Shown here piece after piece: positions 45,370-57,700 of a DNA stretch of 64,000 nucleotides (position 1 is the first letter of the stretch; the number at the start of each line of letters is the position of its first letter). This DNA comes from Carettochelys insculpta (lineage: Eukaryota > Chordata > Testudines > Carettochelyidae): contig NC_134141.1 in NCBI RefSeq assembly GCF_033958435.1, positions 97,939,001 to 98,003,000 on the forward strand. The letters are read 5' to 3'. The position numbers were made by a program, and so were the translations under genes. Below the pieces are notes generated by a model. It made no database searches. It was not told where the DNA came from and saw nothing but the letters and a program-made list of their open reading frames with translations.

Positions 45370-47030
45370 TCTCAGAAAGGGGGGGCATTCATCCTGTTTT
45401 TGGTGGGACCACCCCATAATTTGGGCACCAGAATGGCGTCCCAACTTACTTTAACAAAGGGGCTAATTGCCCCGTATTCGACCCCCTCCTGGCTCGCAGG
45501 TGCAGCTGCTGGCTGGAGAGCACCATGTGGAGAGCATGTACTGACATGCTCTCCAGCCAAACCAGAGGGAGCCAGCAGGGGTCCCTGCAAAGGGAGAAGT
45601 ATGTCGGGATACTGAGGTGGGCGGTGGTGACTGCCTCCTCCTTCGCAGCTCCCCGAGGTGCAGGGAAGCCAGGAGTCCAGTTTCATGGCTCTGGCAGGGG
45701 AGGCAAGGGTCCCAGGCACCGCACCGCACAGCACTGGCCCATGAGGCCAGGGTGCCCCATCCACTCTCTGTGGCTCTGCACCACCTGGCAGCCCTGTAAG
45801 CTGCTCAGGGCTTGGGGAGACCAGTGCACAGTCCGACATGGAGCGCAGGCCACACATTGCCCAGAGGTCCCAGGGTGGCCCTCAGAGTGCACAGCTGGGC
45901 CCAGGGCTCCCAAGGCCCCACATGTGTACCCTACCACGGCCGGGACCTTTCCTGCAGGGGCAGCTGTGGGGTCCAATGTGCCCCACCCACTCCATGCATG
46001 GGTAGCCCCCAGCCTTGCCCTGGGCACAGAGCCATGTGGAGCTACCAGGCTCCCAGAGGCTGGCAGGGGTCACCCAGACCCCAAAGCCCATGGGCTGTGC
46101 ATCAGGGCAGCACAGGCAGAAGCCCAAAACTCTGAGCTGGACCAGTGGAGATGGGGCAGGGGATGGGGCCCATGAGTGCCCTCTGCCTGGGTTCTGCTCT
46201 CAGCAGCATCTGGGCTCTGGTGGGTCTGCAAAGGTACTGGCACCCCTTACCCCCTGCCGCAGGACTGCTCCTCCGGGGCAGGGTAGTGCTTCCTTGAGCT
46301 TCCCAGGAGCAGTGGCGTGATCCCATCCCTCCCGTGCACTCCAGGCACCCTGCAGGGTCTGGCCCCTGGAGCACGCAGCGAGTGCCCCTCACCTTGCAGG
46401 GATCCTTCGGCTTCTCCCGACACCTGGGAAACAGCTGCCCTGGCCCCCTCCCTGCTGCACTCTGGCCACCCTGTGCAGCAGCCTGCTCTCCACCAGGCAT
46501 CTGTGCATCCGCTGCTCAGGCTGATTGGATTCAGGGGACCGGGGCGGGGGATGGAGGGGCTGGGGCAGCCCAGCTCTGGGCGGATCGGCAGGGACAGGGC
46601 TGAGCACCACTGAACCAGCCTGTAATACTGGGCAGGATGGAGCCTGCCTCAAGCCCCCAGCACCTCTTTGGCTGGCACCCTGCGGGGCGGGGGTTAGAAG
46701 AGGGGGTGCTCAGCTGCTCATGCCCTAACCTGGCCCAGGAGGCAGCTGCTGATAATTCCAAGGTTGGTCCCTGTCCCCTCACCCTGTGGGTTTCCTCCTC
46801 AGCAAGTCAGGCCCAGCCTTGGACCAAGTCTGGGTTTCCAGCCCCCTCTACCTGAACTGGGGTCCTCACTGCACCGTACTGAGGCAGGGACAGAACACTG
46901 GCATGGCTGCTGCTTTCTTCCTGGCTCCCTGAGGTGTGGGGCAGCTGGGGAGGTCCACTGGGCTGGCGGCACATGGCAGCCACAGCCAGGGAGCCATCCC
47001 CACCTCCCCATATCTTCCTGTCCCATATTA
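45370..47030. other. GC-rich 1.6 kb block in the last ITGA1 intron, origin unknown
   Basis: A sharp change from AT-rich intron to about 60% GC over 1.6 kb, between the transmembrane exon and the tail exon. Overlapping open frames occur on both strands, the longest 216 codons at 45525-46175 plus. None shows a recognisable domain, and both strands are open at once, which is typical of composition. A hairpin is visible at 45512-45562 (gctggagagca ... tgctctccagc). CpGs are not dense, so it does not look like an active CpG island. It may be the GC-rich interior of a decayed transposon. Confidence 0.55.
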
Positions 47031-47146
47031 TGTTTGTCCAGTTCTTGTGGTAAGAACACAAGACTGAACTCAAACATCCAAATATATAAAAATCTACACA
47101 CACACACACACACAACACCCCACCCTCTGCCAAATATGTAGCTTAC

Positions 47147-47263
47147 CTTCCACAATACAAATATAAGAAGTGCAAGAATCAAGAGTCCAGCAAAGACACT
47201 GAGTAAAATGACCCATATAGGGGTGACACCAGGCTGAAGTTCTTTTGAAACTTTAATTATGAT
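47147..47263 (-). CDS. ITGA1: ITGA1 transmembrane exon, second from the end
   Basis: 117 nt, 39 codons, phase 0, acceptor TTCACAG and donor GTAAGC. It encodes a juxtamembrane stretch (VSKELQPGVTP), then a single transmembrane helix beginning IWVILLSVFAGLL and ending FVLWK, the usual integrin alpha arrangement. The cytoplasmic GFFKR lies in the next exon, 3 kb away across an intron with a GC-rich insertion. Confidence 0.96.
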
Positions 47264-47489
47264 CTGTGAAGATTAATTGAAAGATAAATGGTAAAAAAAA
47301 AAAAAAAAAGAATCTAAGTAACAAAGTAGTATAACTTGTATCCCCTATTGTAGGTACTGTTCTACCACTTTCAAGAGTACCCAATAGTTTTGTCATGAGG
47401 GTAGAAATTTATAGGATGAAAATGAGAATAAAATCTCTAGCATAAGCACTGATATTTACATAAAAAGTCTCACAAGATGTACACAATTC

Positions 47490-48240
47490 ACACAAAAGAC
47501 CAGTTTTCTTAAGGACATCACTGCTTCCTCCAGAAACTCTGCAACATCAACGACTTCCTTCATGACACCCTCTCTAACCACTATAATGAACACTCAGAAA
47601 TCTAACCCAAATACATTGCCAAATTCACCCACAGCTACTTTACATTTAACAATAAACATCTTGTCTAAACTATGGGAAGAGCAATGACTAGTAAAATGTC
47701 AACTTTTTTATGAGACACCTCATGGAGGAATTTCTGGGAATATGCACCAAAAACCCAATGATATACCTGAGATACATCATTTTTATTTTCATCCTCTGGA
47801 CAGGTGACCTAAATTCCCTCACAGTTTCTACCAGAACTTCAATCACCACAGACAACTTTATATAAGAAAGACATGGATCACCACATTTACCATTCCAAAT
47901 CCAACAACCACCCCAGACATGCCAAGAAATCTGTTCTTTCCAGCCAGGCGCTCAGATACCAAAAGAATTTGCTCCATAGAGAAAGTCCAGGATACACATC
48001 TGAACACGTTTAATTTGCCTTCTTTAATCAAGAAGTACATTGCATCATGGAATGGGCCACCCAAAAACCCAGAAGAACCTGCATCAATACAGGGGAAAAA
48101 CTCTGGCAGTCACTTACTTCCCATATGGAGTATCATCTAAAAATTATAACTCATACTTGAAAGGGAACTAAACCCTGCCTTCTACACTTCAGCTAACACC
48201 CAATCAACAAATGCTGCACAGACCAGCCAACTCTAAGTGG
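47490..48240 (+). mobile_element. Penelope-type reverse transcriptase relic
   Basis: In shifting plus-strand frames the segment reads GRAMTSKMSTF (near 47675-47705, like the family's GTKMAPQYANIF), KNPMIYLRYIIFIFILWTG (47745-47805; the YIDD active-site Asp pair is changed to Ile codons) and then ICSIEKVQDTHLNTFNLPSL (47955-48020), as expected downstream of the RT. Stops and frameshifts are frequent. A DIRS-type origin is the alternative. Confidence 0.6.
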
Positions 48241-49121
48241 GACTAGACCCTGATTAGATTCATGAAAAAGCTGCACTGGTTTAACCAAATTTGTTGATTT
48301 TAAACCAATTTAGTTAAATCAATATCAAATGCTACGTAGACAATCCTATCTCAGTCTAAATCCGACTTTTTTCAGTTTTATTAGTAATTGGTTTAAGATA
48401 AACTGAAATATCAGAGTCCACTCGGGATTTCTCAGTTTTAACTTACATAGGTTTAAACACTAATTTCAGTTATAATAGTGTAGCTTTCTTGTACAGCAAG
48501 GCCTTAAAATCTGTAAACTAAATATTTAATTTCAATGACTTCTTATATTGCAAACTAGAAATCTCTGATCAAATCACACTGTACAGATAGCTCAGTTTAG
48601 CCTCAAGAGAAGTTCAGTTAATGAAATTGATCTGGCCAGAAGAGCTATTTGAAATGAGGGTGCACAGTCAGGGTAGATGTAGTTTTGAGAAATAAAACTT
48701 TATTTTCACATAAATATAGTTACGAAAAGGAGAAAACAGAATTAGAGGAAAATATTGTGTATAAGCAGAATTATGTTTGAAGGACATTTGTCTTCAAACT
48801 ACCCAGGACAGCTGCATTTTAAATTATTGTTTTTAAAAGATTCTTTTTAAGTGTCTCATATCCACATGGATAGAGAATGCACTACTATAGTGCAATGGTT
48901 AGCTCCAGATTGGGTGGATAATTTTCCGCTTCATAGGTAGATTGGTAAATCGTATGGTTTTCTACCATACAGCATTATTTTTAGCTAGTTCTGACATTTT
49001 TTATTTAGAATAAATAGCAAATTATAAACCTCTTCCTTGGAGGAGTGTGGCAGGTAAACATATTAAACATGCCATTCACAGGGTGTCCTACAATGGCTGT
49101 CAGAGATCGGGTCACACATAC

Positions 49122-49214
49122 CTCTCTTTTTTGATTGCTTCCTCTCAAAATCAGTGATGAGTTTTCACTCTGAAGTAATGCTCTTACAGTGAGATTTAAA
49201 CTGTGAATAACTGC
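49122..49214 (-). CDS. ITGA1: ITGA1 coding exon, third from the end
   Basis: 93 nt, 31 codons, phase 0, acceptor TTTCAG and donor GTATGT. It encodes AVIHSLNLTVRALLQ then SENSSLILRGSNQKRE, with sequons NLT and NSS. This is the last exon wholly outside the membrane. The SEN(A/S)SL.L..SNQKRE string is the best single marker of ITGA1 here. Confidence 0.95.
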
Positions 49215-50109
49215 CTGAAAGAAAACAGACCCCACTGTTTACGTTAAATTATTTTTGAGTCTGAAATTCCATAAATGAATCTCAGCATAGAACTAATTTC
49301 AATTTCCGGGGAAGTATGATTGCAAAATGCAATGATAAGCAGAAAAATCACAGAGAGACATAGTGGGATGCAACTAGGATTATTAAGTCAAATCTTATTA
49401 ATATTATTAATGAATTTAGGTGTGGGGGTAAATGGCACATTGATTCTGCACACTATGCTAAACTGGGAAAAAACTCAAACTATGGTGAAGCCAGAGAAAT
49501 GCCAGGCATGAGAACATGCCAGGCACTCTCAGTACTTACAGAATTGAATCCCAAATATAGGTAAAATTATGGTAAAGAAATAAAATATATGAAATTGAGA
49601 CTGGACATATTTAAAACCTTGAGGCTGCAATATTGCACATGTGCATGCCACAAGCATGCAGGCATAACTAGTAAGCATCAAATTAACTGCATACATAAGT
49701 GTTTTTAAGAGTGGAGCCTAATACAGCTCTAAAAATAAAGCAAAGCTAGATATTTAAAGGAAAATGGACTCTTGAAAAATTGAATTCCTGACATATGAAT
49801 TTGGAATGTAAAATATTAGCAAAAATCTGAATGCTATTTTGGATCAGATACACAGAGGCATCCCATCACATGTAGCTAATAGTTCTTTTGTGTATAGATG
49901 AAAAGGCATTTTTAATTCTGATCTTCTAAATACTTTAGTAAGGGAATTTATATAGGTTAATCTCAAGAGATTTCATAACAGAGCGAGGAAACAATTTCAA
50001 GTACTGTAAGAATGAAGATTAAAAAAATGTGTAACTGTCTAAGCATTGCATTTGGCGTAATGTTGTTTCTAACCCATAGTTATACTGAATGTGGTGAAGG
50101 CTTACTTAC

Positions 50110-50214
50110 TTTTATAAAAGTCTGCTTCCATAATCTTAATGAAATATTCACTTGATTTATATCAGCTGGAGCAAGGGAACAATTAATAGATGCACATCTG
50201 TATTTATCACAGTC
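50110..50214 (-). CDS. ITGA1: ITGA1 coding exon, fourth from the end
   Basis: 105 nt, 35 codons, phase 0, acceptor AACAG and donor GTAAGT. It encodes DCDKYRCASINCSLAPADIN, then QVNISLRLWKQTFIK. Three cysteines and the (V/I)N(V/I)SL.LWK.TFIK pattern mark the calf-2 region of alpha-1. Sequons are NCS and NIS. Confidence 0.93.
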
Positions 50215-50900
50215 CTGTTTAAATGATCATGCACAAGAATTAGTAATTAAATATTTTAATATCACTCTTTAGAAAAAAATTGTCCTATGTATAGGCTGGT
50301 AATTGGTAATTTGTATAGTTTAGTTGTATATGGCATTAACACTAAGAGAATATTGATTACTAGGACTTGTCTAGAGAAAAAAAGTTTCACAAATAACCAA
50401 GTTAACTTTTTTAATTCACAGTTTCTGATAGATTGATCTACACAGAAACTTGCAACAATCTAAATATCAAGAACCTAAATATCACTTGCCACCTTACACA
50501 ATCACTTACATCTGGGCAAACTGCCTGGCTAATGTAACATGTCACAATAATAATATTTTGTTCATTCTTTGCATAATTGGAAATGACTAAACAAAGTTAC
50601 CAAGAAGTAGGGGTTCAGGCATTTAAAAATTGCTTAATATTTATTTCATTACAGTAGAAGAGTAGGGCTAGAAGATTTATACTGATGTAAATAGGCATAG
50701 TTCCACTGAAGTCAACAGAGATACAATGATTTAGACAACCTGATCTGAGGATATGTAGTTCAGCTTCATGTGCAAAAAAACTTCAGGTTGTTAAAATATA
50801 CAAGATTAAATTATTTGGACAAATGTCTTACTAGTATTTTGGAACTCAAAATATTACAGGTAACTAGTGCAATGAATTTAAACATTTTAGACAGGCTTAC

Positions 50901-51005
50901 CATAATTGTATCTTTTGTAGGTTCTTTTATTTTTTTCACCTCAAACAGTGTCCCAGTGTTAATCTTGAATGGATCTATGGGGGGGCTGGTTTGGCAGGTA
51001 GCATT
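50901..51005 (-). CDS. ITGA1: ITGA1 coding exon, fifth from the end
   Basis: 105 nt, 35 codons, phase 0, acceptor AACAG and donor GTAAGC. It encodes NATCQTSPPIDPFKINTG followed by a lysine-rich stretch ending DTIM. It contains one cysteine, expected to pair with those of the next exon, and one sequon (NAT). Confidence 0.91.
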
Positions 51006-51956
51006 CTGTTAAAAAAATATTAACATCTATTTTACTGTTTGAAGGTCCAATATAATAATATTTAAAAGCTCCAGAAATAGGCCAGTATTCTTAATATTTA
51101 GTAGCTGTAATAACAAGGTATTTTATAGTACACCCACTTCTATATGTGTAATAAACAGAGTATAGAAGAGCAAAATGAAGGTGACGTACATACTGAAGCA
51201 TATTATTTGTATTACCTTTCTCATTACAGATATAATACAGTCTTTCGTGAGCAGGCTTGTCAACAGGGCAGAGACTACAAAATGGGTAGCTGCCCCAACA
51301 CCTGGCAATTTGAAAGGGCCTGAGGTTTGTGGCCTCTAGCACAGGAGTGGTAACAACCACAAGCCCCATGCATTTAAATCACTGCATGGCTCTGAGGGCT
51401 GGGATCGACCAGCGTGAGACAGCCTCCAGGCGATCCTAAGATCTGGCTGCCCTCTTCTGCCCAAGGGCCCACCCCTTCCAAAAGCTCAGAGCCAGGTTCC
51501 CTCCATCTTGCTGAGGAGCTCAGCAAGGCTGTTGGCCCCTCCTATTTGCGAAGTAATTTATGCTACCTCTACGCTGCACACCACTGATGGTGGTAGGTAG
51601 TGTGAATGTAGCAGGAAAAGCAGGATGCTGCCAAATCTTTCAGAGCCCCAACTGCTAAGTCACACACTCTTGTCCATAAATGAAATTAACTTTGATATTT
51701 TAAAATTATTGTTCAAACATCTTTAAATAAAACTAGGTAAGCATTCTTTTGTGAACATCTATATTCCTATAAATTCTTCATTCAGGTTTACCTCTTATTC
51801 CAAAGCCAGGTTATTGCTTAGATTGCAATCAAAACAAAACTTTCTGTAATCTAATTGAATTATTCCATTTCTGACACCAAACCCAAAAGTGGGATGAAAC
51901 ACATTTCAGATTTAAAATAAAATGAAGGCGCATTCATGTTTACAGGCATCACTTAC

Positions 51957-52070
51957 AGGTGAAGACGACAGTCCACTTAGGTAGAGAATGGGGTTTTGGG
52001 ATGAAGTCAAATTAGGAAATGAAATCTGCAGAGTGAGTTGTGCCATTGGAAAATGTTTACCTTTTTCAAT
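51957..52070 (-). CDS. ITGA1: ITGA1 coding exon, sixth from the end
   Basis: 114 nt, 38 codons, phase 0 at both ends, acceptor CTTATAG and donor GTAAGT. It encodes HFPMAQLTLQISFPNLTSSQ and NPILYLSGLSSSP, with an NLT sequon. The pattern FPM..L.L.ISFPN.TS followed by a GLSSS motif is characteristic of integrin alpha-1. Confidence 0.93.
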
Positions 52071-53564
52071 CTATAAGAAAAAAAAAAGAACAACACTGTT
52101 TCCTGTTTTTTAGTTAGTACCTTCCTTATTTTATTGGTGTTTGTGCTTTCCCCTGCTTCAGAACTATGCAGCCAGCTGGTTGTGAAAGGGATATTGATGT
52201 AGCTCCATTACTTTTATTCCAGCAGAAGACAGGTATTATTGTTCTCTAGAATTAGTAAAACTAGATTATTGTGTGTCTGATGAATGAACAGGGGGAGAAA
52301 AGCAAGAGAATAGAAGGATTCAATCTGAGCTTCTATTTTGATGCGTTCTGCATTTCTTGCTACTCCCTTGTACAGCTCATCTGCTTTGCATTTAGCACTT
52401 GTATTACATTAGTTCCTAGGGGCTTCCTGTTTGGAACTCTGTGGTCAAGTCCAACACAATACTTTAACTTGGGAAGCAGTAGAAGCCAGTGTTGGGAAAA
52501 GGAAACGGCTTCTGGCAGCAGTATTGTCCAGCTCAAAGAAAGATTTTTCCCCGAAGATGCTTAAAGCACAGGCCATTTTACTCCTTCCCTATCTCAGCTC
52601 AGTCTGACTGCTATTTCAGAGACTACAATAGCTTCACAGCCATGCCCCTTGCCCCCCACCCCCCACATGCACACACAGCTGTATGTTTCTGCTCCCTCTG
52701 AACTAGTACTGTGTGTGAAGGGAAGGGGAGAAAGAATATCACTTGCAAGCATGGTCCCAAGTTAGTAGCAAGGACACTATAAGATCTGAGACAATGCCTC
52801 TCAGCTCCTGCTTTCAGTCAGTCAGGTAGGGTTTAAAGTTAGTTAATCCAACCTAAAATAATCTCTTAATTTAAACAGTAAAACAAAGGTTGGACATTAC
52901 TGTATCTCAATTTAAATGTTTAAAAGTATGCATGGGTAACACTGCATAGATGGGAGATATCAAAAAGGAATCACAGTGTCACCTTTGTGATTACAGTATT
53001 GTATAGAAAGTGCTTTTCTAAGGTCCATCTGTTATAGACAGAAAGTCGAGGATGCAGACTTTTCATACGGGAAAGACTAATAGTCAGTGCTAGATTTAAA
53101 ACTGGGATAATTAAATTCAGTCCTGATGCAATGTGAGGCATTTATAACCCACTAAATGTCTTTTCCAGCTCAACTCTTCTACTTTGCCATCTTCATTTAA
53201 TTAGAAATGCAAAGTCCTTAGTGCATGATACTTTCTTTCTACAAGGCTGGCTAGTTTCTGGAAATATCAATCCTCAACAATGAGTACAAACTGTAATAAA
53301 TTAAGGGCTACTTCCTGTTTCAAGGGCACATGCCTTCCCATTCTGAAAGGAAAGACCATCTGGAATGTCTCCAAAGCCCACAGATCATATTTGAATACCA
53401 CTGATATTTAATATTTTGAAAGCAAAAAACTGCTGAAGGAAGTGTAATATGTTGCATATGTGCCACTTAGATAATAGGTTAGAAAAGGATGTAAATGCTT
53501 TCAACCTAGTCTCACAACATAGAACTAGTCCTTTTACAATACTGTTGTAGCTCCTGTAGCTTAC

Positions 53565-53676
53565 CTTATAGTTTATGTTAACTTCATCCCCAATGTCCTC
53601 AGTTGTATTTATGTAAGCAGGAACTGTATCATTTGCTGCAATTATAATATGGGATTCTTTGGGATCTTTCAAATGA
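53565..53676 (-). CDS. ITGA1: ITGA1 coding exon, seventh from the end
   Basis: 112 nt between acceptor CCCACAG and donor GTAAGC. The first base completes a split codon and the exon ends in phase 0. It encodes ESHIIIAANDTVPAYINTTE and DIGDEVNINYK, with sequons NDT and NTT. It is separated from the upstream exon by a 5.1 kb intron that holds a 3.8 kb LINE. Confidence 0.94.
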
Positions 53677-54785
53677 CTGTGGGTTAAAAAATAACAAAAC
53701 CTTTACAATCATGCAGTCTAAGTGACAGATCTTTTTGTTACTTTGCTAATTCTTCAGAGCTAGTTTTGTTACAGTCAGTATAGTATGCTACAATTTCAAT
53801 TAATGCATAACTCATCAGTTTGCTAAGTACTTGTCATTTTAAATATTATTTACTTTACGCTTTCCTTGTTTAACTAAAACTGTACCAGAAGAAATCACTA
53901 ATAAATGAAAGACAAATTCAAGGCCTCACTCTACATTGCCTTGCTCAAGTAGTAGTCCTTCACTCCAACCACAGTGACCAGCAAAATGGACAGTATCCTA
54001 ATAAACAAAAAGAGCAAGGAGGATAAAACCAGACAGGCAAAATTTAGCTCTATTCCATATAGGTAGGACTAGTATTCAAAGCTAGATTTGACATCCATGT
54101 ATGGCGGTGATTTAAGTCAGTGAAGTAACACAAAGAGGGGAAATTTTCAGAAGCACAAATGAGAGACAGTCAATTCTCTTGAGATGCTTTGAACATCTGA
54201 CTTAGAATGAATTTATTTTCATCATTTACACTGGGGTAAATAAATTTAGACTGCTGAAATTTGACATTTTGACTCTATGTACAGCCCAAGTGCCAGTGAT
54301 AGTTTTAAAGTCACTAATAGTCCTATTACTTAAAATAGCTTCATTAATAAATTAAGATGTAGAGCTTTACTGTTTAGGTTGGTTGTTGGTAGCATTAGCT
54401 TCTCTTTTGTTAATCCACAGGCATCAAAGCTTGGGGCAAGCTCATGGTGGCATGGGGGATGAAGGGCAAGGCTGAGCTCCTGACTCATGTGTTGTTGAAA
54501 ATTGGCTTGTGTGTCACTTGTGAGCCCTGATTTAGACACACAAATACACGCACAGCACATCTCATACATCTTTACTATAGCAGAACCTTTGTATTAAGAA
54601 TATATATGGGAACTGATAAAAGGCTTTTGAAACTCTGGAAATTAAGGCTAATTTATGAAACCTTAAAAATAAAATATAAAAGAGGGCCAATACAAAACAC
54701 TAGTTTTCATTAGCAGGGGAAAGCTGTAGTTTCTATTACAGGCTGATGCACCTCAGAATGAAGAGAATAAGTATGAGAGTCACTG

Positions 54786-57700
54786 TCTCTTCTTGGTGAT
54801 CACTTGATAATGAGTAGGATGTCTTCACGTCACCCTCCTATTTGTGAGTTCATTAATGCAGATCAGCCCAATTCTGGAGCCACAGATCTTATCACAGAAG
54901 GGGCAGGCACTAGTAGCTATTGGAGGGGTGCAGGGCAGTTTTTGACTCTTTCTCCACCTCTCCTCGACTGCACTGTAGTGGGACCGCTCATATTTTGCCA
55001 GCCCCTCAAGGATTACCATTCTCCTCTGGGGATGGTCTTGTGCAAAGTTCTCCCAAGTATCAACGCTGACACTGCACTTTTTCATGTGTGCCTTCAGCAT
55101 GTCCTTATATCGCATCTGCTGGCTCCGAACTCTCCTCTGTCCTTCCTCCAACTCAGAAAGCAGAATCTGTTTTGGGAGTCACTGATCAGACATCTGAACC
55201 ACATAACCAGTCCAAAGAAGTTGTTGATGATGATAATGGCTTCAATGTTGATCATGGTTAACTCTTCCAGGATGCTAGTGTTTGTGCACCTGTGCTCCCA
55301 AGAGATATTCAGAGTACTCTGGAGACAGCGTTGATGATATTGTTCAAGTGCCTTCAAATGATGCTTGTATGTTGTCCAGGTTTCATATGCACACAGTAGC
55401 ACTAGAACAACCACCGTACAGTATACAAAGATCTGGGGACAGATGTTCTGGATCTCAAAGACCCTATGTTATAAGCGGGAAAAAGCAGAGCTTGCACAGC
55501 TCAGACAATGCTCGATTTCCATATCATTGTTGACTTTAGCAGAAAGATGACTTCCAAGGTATGTGAAGTGCTCCACATCTTCCAGCAGATCTCCAATGGA
55601 TTTCAATAGAAGGTACATGAGATTGTCCTGTTGGCGAGGGCTGGTGGAGCATCTTGGCCTTTTTGATGTTCAGTGTGAGGCCAAAATTCTCTTACACTTC
55701 AGCAAAGGCACTTAAGATGGTCTGAAGGGCTGTAAGAGAAAGAGCAGAAACCACTTTGTCATTCCACATACTGGAGCTCCATGATCGAGATTGTGGGGGT
55801 TCTTGCTTTTAGCCTCCTGTCTCCTGAGATTGAAAAGCTTCCCATTCATTCTATAGACAATATGCATGCCATTTGAAAGCTTGCCATCAAAGAAATGAAG
55901 GGTCACGGTGATGAAGATCCAGAACAGTGATGGGGCAATGATGTAGCTTTGTTTGACTCCCGTTTTGACCTCAAGGGAGCCGCTTTGGGATCCAATGTTG
56001 CTCAATACTGGGGAAGCTATGTTGTCACGAAGCAGTCTCAAGATGTTAATGAATTTTTGGGGCAGCTGATGTTTAAGAGGACGGTCCACAGGGCGTTATA
56101 ACTGACTAACTTGAATGCTTTGGTCAGGTCGATGAAACTCATGTATAAGGCTTGGCTTTGTTTATGACATTTTTCCTGAACTTACTGGGTGGTGAAGATC
56201 TTGTCTGTTCCTCAGAATGGTCAGAAGCAACATTGGGATTCTGGGAGAATTTCTTCTGAAAGCAGCAGGAGTCGGTTTGCAAGGATTCAAACTAAGGTCT
56301 TCCTTGCTGTTGCCAGGAGGGAGATGAAACAGTTTCCACAGTCCAACTTGTCACCCTTGAAGAGACTGACGATTGGTGTGTCACTGAAATCTTGTGGCAT
56401 CTGCTCCCCGTTCCAGATCTGGAGAATCAGAAGGTGGAATTGTTTGTGGAGCTCTGGTCTGCCTTGCTTGAAGACCTTAGCAGGGATTTTACCTAGTCTG
56501 GTTGCCTTGTTGCACTTCATCACTTTGACGGCAGCTTGGACCTCATTCTGGGTAGCAAATGTTGCAAGGTTGTGGGGGCTGGGGTGGTTCAAGAGCTCAT
56601 TATAGTGCTCCCTCCAGCAAGAAGCAATGGCTTCATTGTCTTTCAAGATTTGGGTACCATCCTTTGATGTCAAGGGACTGATTTCATGGTTTCTTGGTCC
56701 ATAAACAGTTTTGGTAACATTGAAGAAATCTCTTGTATATCTGATGTCTGTGAGATGCTGGAATTCTCACACCTTTTTAGTCCACCACTGGGTTTTCAGA
56801 GTCCTTGTTTTACATTGGACTTTTGTCTTGGCCTTGGCATGCACTTGTCTTTTGGTTGTGCAATTGATGTTGCTTTGCCAGGCCCTAAACATTTTCCTTT
56901 TTGCCTCAATCAGGCATTCAATTTCAACATCATTCTCATAAAACCAGTCCTGATACTTCCTGGACTGGTAGCCAATGGTTTCTCCACAAGCTCCAATGAT
57001 GGCATTTTCAATTGACACTAGTGTTCTTCCATATCTTCCGGGTATACTCTCAGCAGCTTCCTTTGGAGCGCTATCTGGAAGTCACTTCCTCTGATGGGAA
57101 CCTTCAAGAGCTCTACATTAATCCTTCATCGGATCTGTTTCCTCTGACTTCTCCATTTGGTGACATTGAGAATTGAATAAGACAGTTATAGGTTCAGCAG
57201 TCATCAGTACTAGTTATTGCAGGTGTGAGAAGGACATCATGCAGATCCTGAGTGGGGACTGACATAGTCTATGAGGTGCCAGTGCTTAGCTTGAGGATGT
57301 TGCCATGGAGGACTTAAATTTGTTGTTATGGTGGAAGAGGGTGTTCATGCTGATGAGCTCGTGTTCTATACATTTTGTCAGGAGGAGCACTCCACTGGAG
57401 TTGCAACTGCCAACTCCTTCTGTCCCAATGATCGTCAGCCAGTGGTCCATATCTTCTTAGACCATGGCAGTGAAACCACCAAGAGACTAATCTTGTCTTC
57501 TTTGGGGATGTCTTTCAGGACTGCGTCCAATTGGCTGGAGAACTTCTTCACATCATCTTTGGCATCTAGAGATGGTACACAAGCACTGATGACAGTTGCC
57601 TGCTGGTGTCTGCCACGCTTCAAGTGGAGAGTCATGAGGAGGATCTTTGTCAGTTCACTTTTGATGGCAAATCTTATTCCATTACTTGGGTTTTCTTTCT

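Noticed and set aside
45525..46175. 216-codon open frame in the GC-rich block of the last ITGA1 intron
   Set aside because: Opposite-strand frames are equally open, codon content is low in information, and there is no recognisable domain or splice context. Reported as a compositional block instead.
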